Shown here: positions 1 through 9,800 of the stretch, piece by piece
Numbering within the stretch: position 1 is the first letter of the stretch
How the letters are laid out: each line of letters starts with the position of its first letter
From: Clostridia bacterium
GTDB lineage: Bacteria; Bacillota; Clostridia; Oscillospirales; Acutalibacteraceae
NCBI GenBank assembly: GCA_017454485.1
Contig: JAFTCX010000032.1
Location: 1-42,688, forward strand
Direction: 5' to 3'
DNA length: 42,688 nt
The notes under the pieces: generated by a model
What the model saw: the letters and a program-made list of their open reading frames with translations, nothing else
Database searches by the model: none
Told to the model about the DNA's origin: nothing
Position numbers and translations under genes: made by a program

Positions 1-36
1 ACAGCTCCCGAAGGGAGCTGTCCGCCGGGGCAAGCC

Positions 37-81
37 GCACAAAAAAAGCTCCGCCGCTTTCGGGCGAAGCTTTTTTTGTGC
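37..81 (-). terminator. Intrinsic terminator downstream of the GtrA-like gene
   Basis: The arms GCACAAAAAAAGCT (37-50) and AGCTTTTTTTGTGC (68-81) are perfect reverse complements. A short inner CGCC/GGCG stem lies between them. The hairpin sits immediately after the stop codon of the minus-strand gene ending at 85. Its A/T-rich arms would work on either strand. A second small hairpin, ACAGCTCCC/GGGAGCTGT, occupies 1-21. Confidence 0.75.
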
Positions 82-84
82 TTT

Positions 85-627
85 TTACGCGTCTGCCGTT
101 TCTTCCTTCGGCTTGTGGAACAGGATCTTGTCCACCGGAAAATACAGGAAGAACTGGATCGCGGAGCAGATCATCGTCGCGGTGTTGGCGGCAAGGTCGT
201 CGCCCCAGCCGTGGCCGATGAACACATTTTTGAGCGTCGGGTTCAGCCAGGCGGAAAACGCGATCAGCGCGATGGTAAAGACGATGTAGATCGGCAGCGT
301 CACAGCGATGTTCGCGCTGGAATTGAACGTCTTTTCACGGTTGACGAAGAAAGAGACGATCTGCGCGGCAATGTTCGCGGTGTTGTTGACGATGAAATAG
401 CCCAGACCGCCGATGGCTGCCGGGCAGAAGAACACCCACCAGCGGAAATCCTGCCCGTTGGTGTAGAGCTCCTGAATCGGCGGCAGGAGCTTGAGCAGGT
501 TCAGCAGCGCAAACTGCACGATCATGGCCAGCAGGCTGACGACGATGAATTTGACAAACTGCCAAACGGTGGTCAGGACGGAGCCTTTTTCAGCGGCTTT
601 GGAGTCAATGTCTTTGAGTTTTGCCAT
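85..627 (-). CDS. GtrA-like polytopic membrane protein
   Basis: This 180-residue protein has a short charged N-terminus (residues 1-22) followed by four hydrophobic segments: about 24-48, 66-92, 105-128 and 150-168. The segment NTANIAAQIVSFFVNREKTF resembles the conserved core of GtrA-family proteins, four-helix membrane proteins linked to flipping or transfer of lipid-linked sugars in envelope polysaccharide synthesis. The charged KPKEE tail is probably cytoplasmic. It lies 41 bp downstream of the hydrolase gene and is likely the last gene of a three-gene minus-strand operon. A second GtrA-like gene is at 39033-39497. The family call is fairly firm. The substrate is unknown. Confidence 0.75.
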   Translation of the reverse strand: MAKLKDIDSKAAEKGSVLTTVWQFVKFIVVSLLAMIVQFALLNLLKLLPPIQELYTNGQDFRWWVFFCPAAIGGLGYFIVNNTANIAAQIVSFFVNREKTFNSSANIAVTLPIYIVFTIALIAFSAWLNPTLKNVFIGHGWGDDLAANTATMICSAIQFFLYFPVDKILFHKPKEETADA

Positions 628-668
628 TGGTTATCACCTCAGAAAGTATAGTATATGTTTTGCCGGGT

Positions 669-1589
669 TCATTGCCCGGCGTTTTCCCATTGCTTCAGGA
701 AGGGCAGCAGCACGTCCATCGTGCGCTCCGCTTCGTCAAAGAGGAACACGTGTCCGCTGCCGGAGAATGGCACAAACTGCGCGTTTGGAAGTACTTGACG
801 AAAGCGCTCGCTCTGATAAAACGGCATCGTTTTGTCCGCTTCGCCCCAGATGCACAGCACGGGGAGACCCTGCGCTGCAACGGCTTCATAGGATTTCGTC
901 ACGTCTTTTGCGGCGAGAATGGTGTTGCGCAGGCTGGAAAGCGTGCAGCGCACAAAGTCACGATACACGATGCAGTCGCCGAAGGCCCGCATAAAATCGT
1001 CGATTTCATTTTGCGATACATGGGTCATTTCGGACGCGCATTTGGAAAGCAGCGTCTTGTTTGCGATCAGATGGAACACCGCGGTGCCGATGACGGGTGT
1101 GTTCGCAAGCTTCATATAAAACGGCGGCGCAAAGGTGTCCATGCCCGCCGGCGCAAGCCAGGCAACGGCCTTTGCGCGGCCGGGATCAGTGGCACAGAAG
1201 GTCGCCGTGACTGCGCCGCCCATGGAGGTGCCGATCAAAAGGAACGGCGTGTCGGGCAGCAGCGCGTCGGTCAGCTCCTTGAGCTGGCGGGCAAACAGCG
1301 CGGGATTGTAAACCGCGTTGACGCGTTCGGAAAGTCCGCGCCCCAGCAGGTCATAGCGCAGCACCTGAAAACCGGCGGCAACGAGCGCATCGAAAACCTT
1401 ATTATAAATGTAATAAGGCGTGGCGTAACCGGGCACCAGCACAACGGGGGTGCCTTCGCCCTGCATCTCGTAGTGCGTGTTGCCGCAGGGGAGCGTAATA
1501 AAGCTGCCGGGCAGATGCGCACGTTCGGCGTCGGTGAGCTCTTTTGTGCCCGCCTGCTTGACATAGCGGTTCAGTTCTTCTTTTGTCAT
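669..1589 (-). CDS. Alpha/beta-hydrolase fold protein
   Basis: The 306-residue protein has a typical alpha/beta-hydrolase layout. VVLVPGYATP at about 49-58 fits the oxyanion-loop region, and RYDLLGRGLS follows at about 78-87. GTSMGG carries the predicted nucleophile Ser122, WGEADKTMPF the acid Asp252, and GSGHVFLF the His280. No signal peptide is visible, so it is probably cytoplasmic. The start is supported by a purine-rich AGGAGG-type site just upstream. It lies 11 bp after the solute-binding protein gene. The substrate cannot be read from sequence; esterase, lipase-like or C-C hydrolase activities are all possible. The triad is complete, so an active enzyme is likely. Confidence 0.8.
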   Translation of the reverse strand: MTKEELNRYVKQAGTKELTDAERAHLPGSFITLPCGNTHYEMQGEGTPVVLVPGYATPYYIYNKVFDALVAAGFQVLRYDLLGRGLSERVNAVYNPALFARQLKELTDALLPDTPFLLIGTSMGGAVTATFCATDPGRAKAVAWLAPAGMDTFAPPFYMKLANTPVIGTAVFHLIANKTLLSKCASEMTHVSQNEIDDFMRAFGDCIVYRDFVRCTLSSLRNTILAAKDVTKSYEAVAAQGLPVLCIWGEADKTMPFYQSERFRQVLPNAQFVPFSGSGHVFLFDEAERTMDVLLPFLKQWENAGQ

Positions 1590-1600
1590 AATGCGCCTCC

Positions 1601-3238
1601 TTATTCTTTGACGGCATGTTTGAAATAAAGCACGTCGCCGGTCGGGTTGGTGCCGATGCCGGAAACGCCCTTGGCAAAGCCGAGGTAGGTTTGCGTGAAC
1701 GCGACGGGCAGGATCACAGCCTGTTCAACAAGCGTCTGTTCCGCGCGCCGGATGGCTTGGCTGGCTTCCTTGGGATAAACGGCGGTCGAAATGCTTTGCA
1801 GCAGTGCGTCATATTTTGCGCTGTCCAATCGAACAACATTGCCGCTGTGACCGCTGCAAAAACGCAGAAGCGTATCCAGCGCCGATGTATTTGAAAACGT
1901 CAGCGCAGAGAACGCCATCTGATATTCGCCGCTGCGCACGCGGCTTTCCACTTCCGCTTCCTCCAGCGCCTCCACAGCGATGCTGAAATGTACGCCGAAC
2001 GCGGACTGCCATTGCTGCATGACGGTGCGCACAGCGGTTTCCACGGCAGTGCTGCAAAGCACGGACAGCTCCACATCGCGCAGATCCAGTGCGTCCATGC
2101 CGCTTTGCAGCAGCGTTTTCGCTTCCTTGGCGCTGCCGGTTTTCCATGCGGCAGATGCAAACTGTTCGCGGAAGGGCTTGTTGCCCCAAAGACACGCGGG
2201 CGGAACCAGTCCGGCGGCCTGCGGCAGCGCGAGCGCTTCGAGCATCGGCGCGGTGTTGAACGTCATCGCGATGGCGCGGCGGATGGAGCTGCTTTTGAGC
2301 ACCGGGTCGCTGCAGTTGAACAGCAGGCCGAACACGGCGTTGTCAAAGGCGCGGATGCTGATCTTCTTTTCGGTGGATAACGCCGCAGCCTGCGCAGCGG
2401 TCAGCTTTGCAGCCTCATAGGTGCCGCTTTTCAGCTTGGCGTCGCGGGTGGCCTGCTCATTGTTGATGGAAAAATAGATCGACGCCGGGTACACATCGTT
2501 CGGGTCACGGTAGGAGTCCATGTTTTTGCGCGTTTTGCGCACGGTGATGGCGGTGCCGCTGTTCCAGTTGCTGATGTAAAACGGACCGTTGCAGATGAAA
2601 TATTCGGGAGAAAGCCCATAGCGTCCGTGCGTGGCTTCAAAGTAGGTTTGATCGCACGGCATGGCGCCGGGCAGCGTCAGCGCAAACAGAAAGCCGTCGT
2701 CCTTGCGCGTGAGCTTGATCTCCAGTGTCAGCGCGTCGACCGCCTTAACGCCGAGCTTGCTTTCCGCTTTGGAACCGGAGAACACCTCCGGCGCGTTTTT
2801 GATCGCCATCAGATACGGCGCGGCGGGGGAGTTGGTTTCGGGCCGCAGGGCGCGCCGCAGACCGAACACAAAATCTTCGGCGGTGATTTGTTTGTCAAAG
2901 CTGTCCTTGCCATCGCCGAGAATTGCAGCGGCGGTGTTGGTCACGCGCCAGCGCAGATCGTCGCGCAGATGAAAGGTATAATTCAGTCCGCCCGGAGAAA
3001 CCTCAAAGCTTTCTGCGGCGGCGGGCACAAGCTCGCCGTTTTCGTCAACGGTCATCAGCCCCTCAAAGCAGGCGGCAATGATGCAGGCGCTTTCGCTGCC
3101 GGAGGCGATCTGCGGGTCAAGATATTCCGGCTCGGTGTCGATGGGGTAAATGACCTGCACGTCGGTGCCGTCCTTTCCGCAGGCGGAAAGCGAAAACAGC
3201 AGCGCGCAGAGCAAAAGGAAACAAATCAGTTTTTTCAT
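1601..3238 (-). CDS. Lipoprotein, family 5 extracellular solute-binding protein (peptide-type)
   Basis: I place the start at 3238, giving 545 residues. MKKLICFLLLCALLFSLSAC is a textbook lipoprotein signal with a lipobox Cys at residue 20. The open frame extends further upstream, but that part reads as non-coding. The mature part begins with the SBP_bac_5-like stretch YPIDTEPEYLDP and has the expected domains, including a CNGPFYISNW-type segment. Such proteins bind oligopeptides, nickel or other solutes at the outer membrane-facing surface for an ABC importer. No permease or ATPase genes are adjacent, so it is an orphan receptor in this window. It is divergent from rmuC, with a 100-bp shared intergenic region. 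Confidence 0.85.
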   Translation of the reverse strand: MKKLICFLLLCALLFSLSACGKDGTDVQVIYPIDTEPEYLDPQIASGSESACIIAACFEGLMTVDENGELVPAAAESFEVSPGGLNYTFHLRDDLRWRVTNTAAAILGDGKDSFDKQITAEDFVFGLRRALRPETNSPAAPYLMAIKNAPEVFSGSKAESKLGVKAVDALTLEIKLTRKDDGFLFALTLPGAMPCDQTYFEATHGRYGLSPEYFICNGPFYISNWNSGTAITVRKTRKNMDSYRDPNDVYPASIYFSINNEQATRDAKLKSGTYEAAKLTAAQAAALSTEKKISIRAFDNAVFGLLFNCSDPVLKSSSIRRAIAMTFNTAPMLEALALPQAAGLVPPACLWGNKPFREQFASAAWKTGSAKEAKTLLQSGMDALDLRDVELSVLCSTAVETAVRTVMQQWQSAFGVHFSIAVEALEEAEVESRVRSGEYQMAFSALTFSNTSALDTLLRFCSGHSGNVVRLDSAKYDALLQSISTAVYPKEASQAIRRAEQTLVEQAVILPVAFTQTYLGFAKGVSGIGTNPTGDVLYFKHAVKE

Positions 3239-3301
3239 GGTGAAATTCCTCGGGAGAAATCCTGTAATATTCAAAAAAGGAAATAAAAGTCGCGGGATGT
3301 T

Positions 3302-3310
3302 TGCTATAAT
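3302..3310 (+). promoter_or_regulatory. Extended -10 promoter for rmuC
   Basis: TGCTATAAT contains a perfect TATAAT (3305-3310) preceded by the TGn extended -10 motif. No convincing -35 lies 17 bp upstream, which fits extended -10 promoters. The rmuC start is 28 bp downstream of the -10, with GGAGG between. Confidence 0.65.
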
Positions 3311-3338
3311 AATAGTATCACAAACGGAGGTTGGAGCG

Positions 3339-4625
3339 ATGACGCAAACACAGTTTATGATTTTGCTCATTTTATTGAGCGTCCTTCTTATTATAAGTCT
3401 TGTGGCAGTGATTTTAATTTCAAAAAAGAAAAATAACAAAGAATATGACCAACTTTTGCAAAAAATGCAGGAGACCGGCGACCGCACGGCGGCGTATCTT
3501 GCGCAAAGCGAACAAAAGCGCGCCGAGGAGACCCGCAACAGCCGCATGGAGCTGACGCAGACGCTCAGCACGCAGCGGCAGGAAATGACGATCGCCATGC
3601 AGGACATGAGCAAGCGGCTGGAAAAAATGACGCGCGACAATTATGCGTTCAACATGCAGACGACGCAGACGATCGAGCGCCACATGACGGAGCTGCGCAA
3701 GGGGAACGAGGAAAAGCTTGAAAAAATGCGCCAGACCGTGGACGAAAAGCTGAACGAAACGCTCACGCAGCGGCTGGACAGCTCGTTCAAGACGGTCAGC
3801 GAGCAGCTTGAAAATGTGTATAAATCGCTCGGTGAGATGAAGGTGCTTTCCACGGGCGTGACGGAAAACGTGACGTCGCTCAACCGCATTTTAACAAACG
3901 TCAAGGCGCGCGGCACCTGGGCGGAGGTTCAGTTGGAGGGGCTGCTCGATCAGACCATCCCCGGAATGTTTGTTAAAAATTTTCAACCGAATCCTGCCTC
4001 GCGCGAGGTGGTGGAGTTTGCGGTGAAGATCCCGTCGAGCGAAGACAAAAACAGCTTTACCTTCCTGCCGCTGGATTCCAAGTTTCCGGTGGAGGATTAC
4101 ATCCGCCTTTGTTCGGCCGCCGACAGCGGCGATCCGGCAGGCGTGGACGCGGCACGCAAGGCGCTGGAGGCGCGGGTGCTTTCGCAGGCAAAAGAGGTCA
4201 AAAAGTACATCCATGAGCCGGTGACAACGCCGTTTGCGATCATGTATCTTGCGACCGAAGGGCTGTACAGTGAGATCCTTTCTTCAAAAAGCGGTATCGC
4301 CGAGCGCTGCCAGAACGAATTCGGCGTCATGCTCGCAGGCCCCGGCACGATCACGGCGCTGCTGAATTCGTTGGCGATCGGTTTTCGCGCTATGGCGATC
4401 AACGACAAGGCCAAGGAGGTGCGCACGCTGCTTGCCGCCGCGAAAACGCAATATGAAAAGTTCGGCGCGCAGCTTGAAAAGGCGCGCAAGAAAATTGACG
4501 AAGCCGGACGCAGCTTAGAGGACGCGCAGAACCGCAACGCGATCATCCAGAAGAAGCTGCGCACTGTAGAGGAGATCGACCAAAGCGAAGCGGAAGCACT
4601 GCTTGGGTTGGGCGAAGATACATAA
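3339..4625 (+). CDS. rmuC: RmuC family protein
   Basis: The ATG at 3339 follows GGAGG (3327-3331) and gives 428 residues. Residues about 5-28 form one transmembrane helix followed by lysines. Residues about 30-185 are a long heptad-like coiled coil. The RmuC core follows: RGTWAEVQLEGLLDQ, then FLPLDSKFPVEDY, then a C-terminal coiled segment. RmuC proteins limit recombination between short inverted repeats and are thought to have a nuclease-like fold; the mechanism is not settled. Length and domain order match the family. Two tiny genes follow on the same strand. Confidence 0.9.
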   Translation: MTQTQFMILLILLSVLLIISLVAVILISKKKNNKEYDQLLQKMQETGDRTAAYLAQSEQKRAEETRNSRMELTQTLSTQRQEMTIAMQDMSKRLEKMTRDNYAFNMQTTQTIERHMTELRKGNEEKLEKMRQTVDEKLNETLTQRLDSSFKTVSEQLENVYKSLGEMKVLSTGVTENVTSLNRILTNVKARGTWAEVQLEGLLDQTIPGMFVKNFQPNPASREVVEFAVKIPSSEDKNSFTFLPLDSKFPVEDYIRLCSAADSGDPAGVDAARKALEARVLSQAKEVKKYIHEPVTTPFAIMYLATEGLYSEILSSKSGIAERCQNEFGVMLAGPGTITALLNSLAIGFRAMAINDKAKEVRTLLAAAKTQYEKFGAQLEKARKKIDEAGRSLEDAQNRNAIIQKKLRTVEEIDQSEAEALLGLGEDT

Positions 4626-4665
4626 TTCTATAAACGCTTGCTTTTCAGTGAATGGAGGTGAAATC

Positions 4666-4758
4666 ATGGCATTTTTTGAAACCGTTTTGAACGCAATCAG
4701 CAGTCTTTTGACAAAGATTTTCAACATGGTGGTCGTTGCGATCAACATCGAAAAATAA
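4666..4758 (+). CDS. Tiny hydrophobic peptide, 30 residues
   Basis: A strong GGAGGTG (4654-4660) stands 5 bp before the ATG. The 30-residue product starts MAFFETVLNAISSLLTKIF and ends VVVAINIEK. It alternates hydrophobic and polar residues like an amphipathic helix and could lie on or span a membrane. It lies 40 bp after rmuC and 37 bp before a second tiny gene that has an almost identical ribosome binding site. No family is recognised. The paired strong sites and the terminator after the second gene argue for real translation. It could be a membrane-active peptide, a small subunit or a toxin. Confidence 0.6.
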   Translation: MAFFETVLNAISSLLTKIFNMVVVAINIEK

Positions 4759-4795
4759 GAAAGCTGAAACACAACAACGACGGAGGTGAAAACAT

Positions 4796-4930
4796 ATGGA
4801 CGCACTGGAAAACCTGACGGAAAACGAACAGACGCAGGAGGCGCTGGATCAAGCGAAATCCTTTTTGGATAAATACGGCGACATTCTGATGGCCATTTTC
4901 CGCTATTTCATCTTCTTTTTGAATCTTTGA
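4796..4930 (+). CDS. Tiny protein with acidic N-terminus and hydrophobic C-terminal helix, 44 residues
   Basis: CGGAGGTGAA (4781-4790) precedes the ATG at 4796. The product has an acidic, glutamine-rich first half (MDALENLTENEQTQEAL) and a hydrophobic aromatic C-terminus (ILMAIFRYFIFFLNL). This suggests a tail-anchored or membrane-bound microprotein. A terminator begins 20 bp after the stop. Together with the preceding 30-residue gene it forms a two-peptide unit behind rmuC. No known family is recognised. Confidence 0.6.
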   Translation: MDALENLTENEQTQEALDQAKSFLDKYGDILMAIFRYFIFFLNL

Positions 4931-4950
4931 TTTTCTATCGAAACAGCAAC

Positions 4951-4987
4951 GCCCGCCACGGTTCCAACACCGCGGCGGGCTTTTTTT
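4951..4987 (+). terminator. Intrinsic terminator of the rmuC/tiny-peptide operon
   Basis: GCCCGCC (4951-4957) pairs with GGCGGGC (4974-4980), followed by seven T. An additional CGG/CCG pairing extends the stem. It resembles the 30-bp palindromes at 28410, 30017 and 38958, but the loop sequence differs. Confidence 0.85.
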
Positions 4988-4988
4988 C

Positions 4989-5080
4989 TAATTGCTAACA
5001 GCTTTCAGCTAACAGCTACCGACTAACGACTTACGACTAACGACTATCAGCTAGCAGCTAACAGCTAACAGCTAACAGCT
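4989..5080. repeat. Heptamer tract (GCTAACA / GACTAAC variants)
   Basis: Degenerate tandem 7-mers such as gctaaca, gactaac and gactatc fill the gap between the terminator and the stop codon of proS (5081-5083). Read from proS, the tract is (GTTAGCT)n. The junction ctttttttctaattgctaac closely matches the junction at 30099-30122, showing that this is a repeated unit and not random sequence. Confidence 0.85.
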
Positions 5081-6523
5081 TTAATACGCCTTGCCCCAAA
5101 CGACCATGTGCTTTGCGGGTTTTCCGCAGCAGACGCAGACGTCGGAGAGATGCTCCTGTGCAAACGGGATGCAGCGCGAACCGACGCCGGTGAGCTCCTT
5201 CACCTTGTCCTCGCAGCTTTCTTCGCCGCACCACATGGCTTTGACGAAGCCGTCGCCGTTTTGTTCGAGCGCGGCTGTGATCTCGTCGAGCGTTGTGCAA
5301 GCGTAGGTTCTGCGTTCGCGGTTTTCCAATGCGCTCTTATAAAGCGCGTCGCGCACCTCGGTGAGCTTGGTCTTGACCGCGTCGGCAATGCCGTCCAGCG
5401 GCAAAACGGTTTTTTCGCGGTTGTGGCGTGTGACAAGGACGCAGCTTCCGTTTTCAATGTCGCGCGGGCCGAGCTCGATGCGCACGGGCACGCCCTTCAT
5501 CTCATATTCGCTGAACTTCCAGCCCGGGCTGTTGTCGCTGCTGTCAAGCTTGACACGGATGCCGGCGCTTTCCAGCGTGGCTTTGAGCTCGTTCGCTTTG
5601 TCAAGCACGCCGGGCTTGTGCTGCGCCACAGGGATGATGACCGCCTGAATGGGCGCAACAGCGGGCGGAAGCACAAGGCCGTTGTTGTCGCCGTGGGTCA
5701 TGATGATCGCGCCGATGAGGCGGGTTGTGACGCCCCAGGACGTCTGATGGGGATATTCCAGCTTGTTTTCCTTGCTCTGATACTGGATACCGAACGCGCG
5801 GGCAAAGCCGTCGCCGAAATAATGCGACGTGCCGGCCTGCAGCGCCTTGCCGTCGTGCATGAGCGCTTCAATGGCGTAGGTCGCCTCGGCGCCGGCGAAC
5901 TTGTCGCTTTCGGTCTTTCTGCCCTTCAGCACAGGCATGGCAAGGTATTGTTCGCAGAAATCGGCATAGACGTTCAGCATACGCTCGGTTTCTTCAATGG
6001 CTTCTTCGGCGGTGGCGTGAATCGTGTGACCCTCCTGCCAAAGGAATTCGCGCGAGCGCAAAAACGGACGCGTGGTCTTTTCCCAACGCACCACGGAGAC
6101 CCATTGGTTATACAGCTTCGGCAGATCGCGGTGAGATTGGATAATGTTGGCATAATGCTCACAGAACAGCGTTTCCGATGTGGGACGCACGCACAAACGC
6201 TCTTCAAGCTTTTCGTTGCCGCCGTAGGTGACCCATGCCACCTCGGGCGCAAAGCCTTCCACATGGTCCTTTTCCTTTTGCAGCAGGCTTTCGGGGATGA
6301 ACATGGGCATACAGACGTTTTCATGGCCGGTCGCCTTGAACATACCGTCAAGGATGCGCTGCATATTTTCCCAAATGGCGTAGCCGTAGGGACGGATGAC
6401 CATGCAGCCCTTGACGGAGGTGTATTCAATCAGCTCCGCCTTTTTGACGATGTCCGTATACCATTTTGCAAAATCTTCTTCCATGGAAGTGATGTCTTCC
6501 ACCATTTTTTTCTGTTGAGCCAT
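5081..6523 (-). CDS. proS: Prolyl-tRNA synthetase, archaeal/eukaryal-type (ProS type 3)
   Basis: The 480-residue class II synthetase charges tRNA-Pro in the cytosol. [16 protein letters not shown] (motif 2 region), [14 protein letters not shown] and the [11 protein letters not shown] motif 3 region are all visible. The anticodon-binding domain begins near residue 285. The protein lacks the bacterial editing insertion and ends in the C-terminal Zn-type domain with MWCGEESC and [11 protein letters not shown], then a terminal Tyr, as in the archaeal/eukaryal form. This short form occurs in many Clostridia. It is preceded by a purine-rich site. No T-box leader motif is seen upstream. The stop codon abuts a heptamer tract. 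Confidence 0.93.
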   Translation of the reverse strand: MAQQKKMVEDITSMEEDFAKWYTDIVKKAELIEYTSVKGCMVIRPYGYAIWENMQRILDGMFKATGHENVCMPMFIPESLLQKEKDHVEGFAPEVAWVTYGGNEKLEERLCVRPTSETLFCEHYANIIQSHRDLPKLYNQWVSVVRWEKTTRPFLRSREFLWQEGHTIHATAEEAIEETERMLNVYADFCEQYLAMPVLKGRKTESDKFAGAEATYAIEALMHDGKALQAGTSHYFGDGFARAFGIQYQSKENKLEYPHQTSWGVTTRLIGAIIMTHGDNNGLVLPPAVAPIQAVIIPVAQHKPGVLDKANELKATLESAGIRVKLDSSDNSPGWKFSEYEMKGVPVRIELGPRDIENGSCVLVTRHNREKTVLPLDGIADAVKTKLTEVRDALYKSALENRERRTYACTTLDEITAALEQNGDGFVKAMWCGEESCEDKVKELTGVGSRCIPFAQEHLSDVCVCCGKPAKHMVVWGKAY

Positions 6524-6828
6524 AATGAACCTCCGGGTTGTTGGGTTAATTCGGAATTCGGAAATCGGAATTCGGAATTAAGGGACGCCACGCTGCGCGT
6601 GATGCGTCAAAGCAAATGTTAGATACCAAATGTTAGATGTTAGATCAGCGGGGCGCGGCTTCGCCATGCGCCGAAATATTTACATGATATAATCAACGGG
6701 CGTTCTTTTATTTGCCGCCATTCTTTGCGGATGAAACGGTTGTTTTTGATGCGCCGCATACCCGCGACCTCAATTCCGAATTCATAATTCCAAATTCCGA
6801 ATTGCGTTCGCTTGCGACCGCAAGCGTC
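6524..6828. other. Intergenic region with simple repeats between ileS and proS
   Basis: No credible gene is seen in this 305-bp stretch. It holds GGAATTC-like tracts at 6549-6583 and 6768-6803 and an aaatgttagat tract at 6613-6645. Between them, read on the minus strand, is a GGTCGCGGGTAT segment that recurs beside the similar tracts at 40803 and 42222. I found no T-box core motif on either strand. Confidence 0.6.
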
Positions 6829-9800
6829 TTACGCCTTCTTTACCGCCAGCGTCACATCCGTCTCCGCGATGGAGACCGTCTTGACAAGATCGGCGTCGGA
6901 AAGTTCGCCGAAGATCACGTCGTCGGCGAGCAGCTCTGCGGCCATGTGGTCCTTGCTGTCCTTCAGCGCAGCCATCAGCTCGGCGTTTTCGCTTGTCACG
7001 GCGATCACCACGCGCTGCTCCACTTCGTAGCCGGCTTCCTTGCGGATGAGCTGGCACTGGCGCACGGTGTCGCGGACAAGACCTTCCCTGATGAGGTCGT
7101 CGGTCAGCACCACGTCGAGCGCGACGATCGTTTTGTTCTGGCATTCCGCGGAAACGATGCCCGCTTTGGTCTTGCGCATCACCGTGAAGATGTCGGCGGC
7201 ATACGCCTCGTCAAAGCCCTTTACAAGCACAGCCTCGCCGGCCTCTGCCTTTGCGGTGTAGGCGGCCATCTCGTCTGCTGTTGCAGCTTCCAGCGCCTGT
7301 TTCATTTTGTTGACATTTTGCTTGAGCACGGCGCCGGCCTTGCGGAAGTTCAGCGCAAGGTAGCTGTCCTCAAGCACGGCGGGATCGGTCACATGGACCA
7401 TCTTTTTGATGTTCAGCTCGTCGAGGATGTTCTTTTCGAACACGGCGATCTTTTCCATCTCCGCGTCGTCGCAGGAGAGATAGAGCGTGGACAGCGGCTG
7501 ACGAACCTTGATCTGATGCTCGTTGCGCAAACGCATGGCAACGGCAATGATCTCGCGCGCGTCGGCGGTCTGCTGCAGAATCCCGTCGTCCTCAAAGCCC
7601 GCAAGCGGCTGCGGCCAGTCGGACAGATGCACGCTCAGTTCGCTTTGCGGCAGCACACGGCGCGTGAGCTTTTGCCAGATCTCCTCCGTCATAAACGGAA
7701 TGATCGGCGCCATGACCTTGACGCAGGCGTTGATCGCGTTGAACAGCACCCAGTAGGCGAGGGTCTTGTCCTCCTCGTCGCCCGTCTTCCAAAAACGGCG
7801 GCGGTTGGTGCGGATATACCAGTTGGAAATATCGTCCACAAAGACCTCGAAGTCCTTGATGACATTGTAGGCTTTGAAATCGTCCATCTGCACGGTGGCG
7901 CGCTTGATGAACTCGTTGGTGCGGATGACAAGCCACTTGTCGGTGACGGTCATCTTCGCCTTGTCGGGCACATAGCCTTCAAAGTTCGGTTTGTCGATCT
8001 TGGCGTAGGTTTCAAAGAACGTGTAGGCGTTCCAGAAGGAGAGCAGCTTTCTTCTTGCTTCGTCGCCGAGGTTGAAGCCGAAACGCACGTCGTTTGCCAC
8101 CGGCGCGCCGGCATACATATAGCGCACCGTGTCGGCGCCGATTTTTTCCGCCGCTTCGTCAAAGCGGATCATGTAGCCCGTCTTGGAGAATTTTGCGCCG
8201 CTTTCCTGCACAACGCTGCTGTGGCAAAGCACACGCTTATACGGTGCGCAGTCTTCGAGCACGGTGCTCATGAACAGCAGCGAATAGAACCAAAGACGGA
8301 CCTGCTCGCGCATTTCAACCACCCAGTCGGCGGGGAAGTGCTTTTTCCATTCCTCTTTGTCGCTGAAATAGCCGGTGGTGGAGAAGGGGACGATGCCGGC
8401 GTCCAGCCAGACGTCGCCGATCTCGCTCACACGCTGCACGGGCTCGCCGCACTGCGGACACTTGATTTTGACTTCGTCGATCCACGGACGGTGCAGCTCG
8501 GGCAGCGCGTCCACCTGCGCGGGATCGACCGCACGCTCACGCAGCTCGGCTTTGCTGCCGATGACGTGAACATGGCCGCATTTTTCACAGACATAGAACG
8601 GCAGCGGCATTCCGTAATAGCGCTTGCGCGAGATGTTCCAGTCGCCCATGTTGTTCAGCCAGTCCACCATGCGCTTGCCGTTGCTTTCCGGTTCCCATTT
8701 CACGCTTTCGGCGGCTTTGATCAAACGGGGCTTGAGCTCGGCGGTGCGGATATACCACGCCGGCACAAGACGGAAGATCACTTCGCTCTTGCAGCGCCAG
8801 CAAACGGGGTAGCTGTGCTCAATGGGCACAATGGCGTAAAGCTTGCCGCGTTCCTTCAGCTCGTCAAACACAACCTGTGCAACGTCGCTTGTGGTGTGGC
8901 CGGTCATAAAGCCGAAGCCCGGCAGAATGACGCCCATATCGTCGACCGGCATGACCTCGGGCAGACCGAGGCGTTTGCCGAGTTCGTTATCTTCAATACC
9001 GCAGCCCGGCGCAATGTGGACAACGCCGGTGCCTTCCTCGGCGTCCACATCCTCCCACGCGACGATTTTGTGCGTGAAGCCCTGCTGCTTTTCAAATTCG
9101 GGGAAGCAAGTCTCATATTCTTTGCCGACCAGCTCTGCGCCCTTGAACATGCGCAGCACTTCCTCTTTGTCGTCGCCGAGACGACCGATGGCGTTCTTTG
9201 CAAGGAACAACGTGTCGCTGTCGCTCTTGACCTTGACCTCCACATAGTCAATCTCCGGGTTGACCGCCAGCGCAACGTTGGAAGAAAGCGTCCACGGCGT
9301 CGTGGTCCAGACAAGGATCTTGGAATTCGTGCCGACAACGGGGAGCTTGAAGAACACCGAGTTGTGCGTGATGTTCTTATAGGAGCCGGTCATCTCGTGC
9401 TCGCTGAGCGAAGTGCCGCAGCGCGGGCACCAGGGCATCGGCTTGTATTCGCGCTGGATCCAGCCGTTGTCATCGCATTTTTTGAGGAAGTGCCAGATGC
9501 CGCCGATGTTCGTGTCGGTGTTGGTGAAGTAGGAGTTGTCCCACTGCATCCATTGACCCAGACGCTTGCTCTGCTCGGTGATGATGCCGGAAAAGTGCTT
9601 CACACGGTCCTTGCACTGTTCGGTGAACTTGTCCATGCCGTAGTTTTCGATGTCCTTTTTCGTTTCAAAGCCGAGCGCTTTTTCCACTTCAACCTCGACC
9701 CACAGACCCTGGGAGTCAAAGCCGTTCTGACAGCGGCAGTCAAAGCCCTGCATGGATTTATAGCGGATGAAGGTGTCCTTCAGCGTGCGGCCCCAGGCGT

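Noticed and set aside
3239-3640. Upstream extension of the solute-binding protein frame to 3640
   Set aside because: The lipoprotein signal starts at 3238, and the extension lies antisense to rmuC coding sequence with atypical composition.
6524-6828. T-box riboswitch before proS or ileS
   Set aside because: The conserved T-box core and antiterminator bulge sequence could not be found on the minus strand upstream of either gene.
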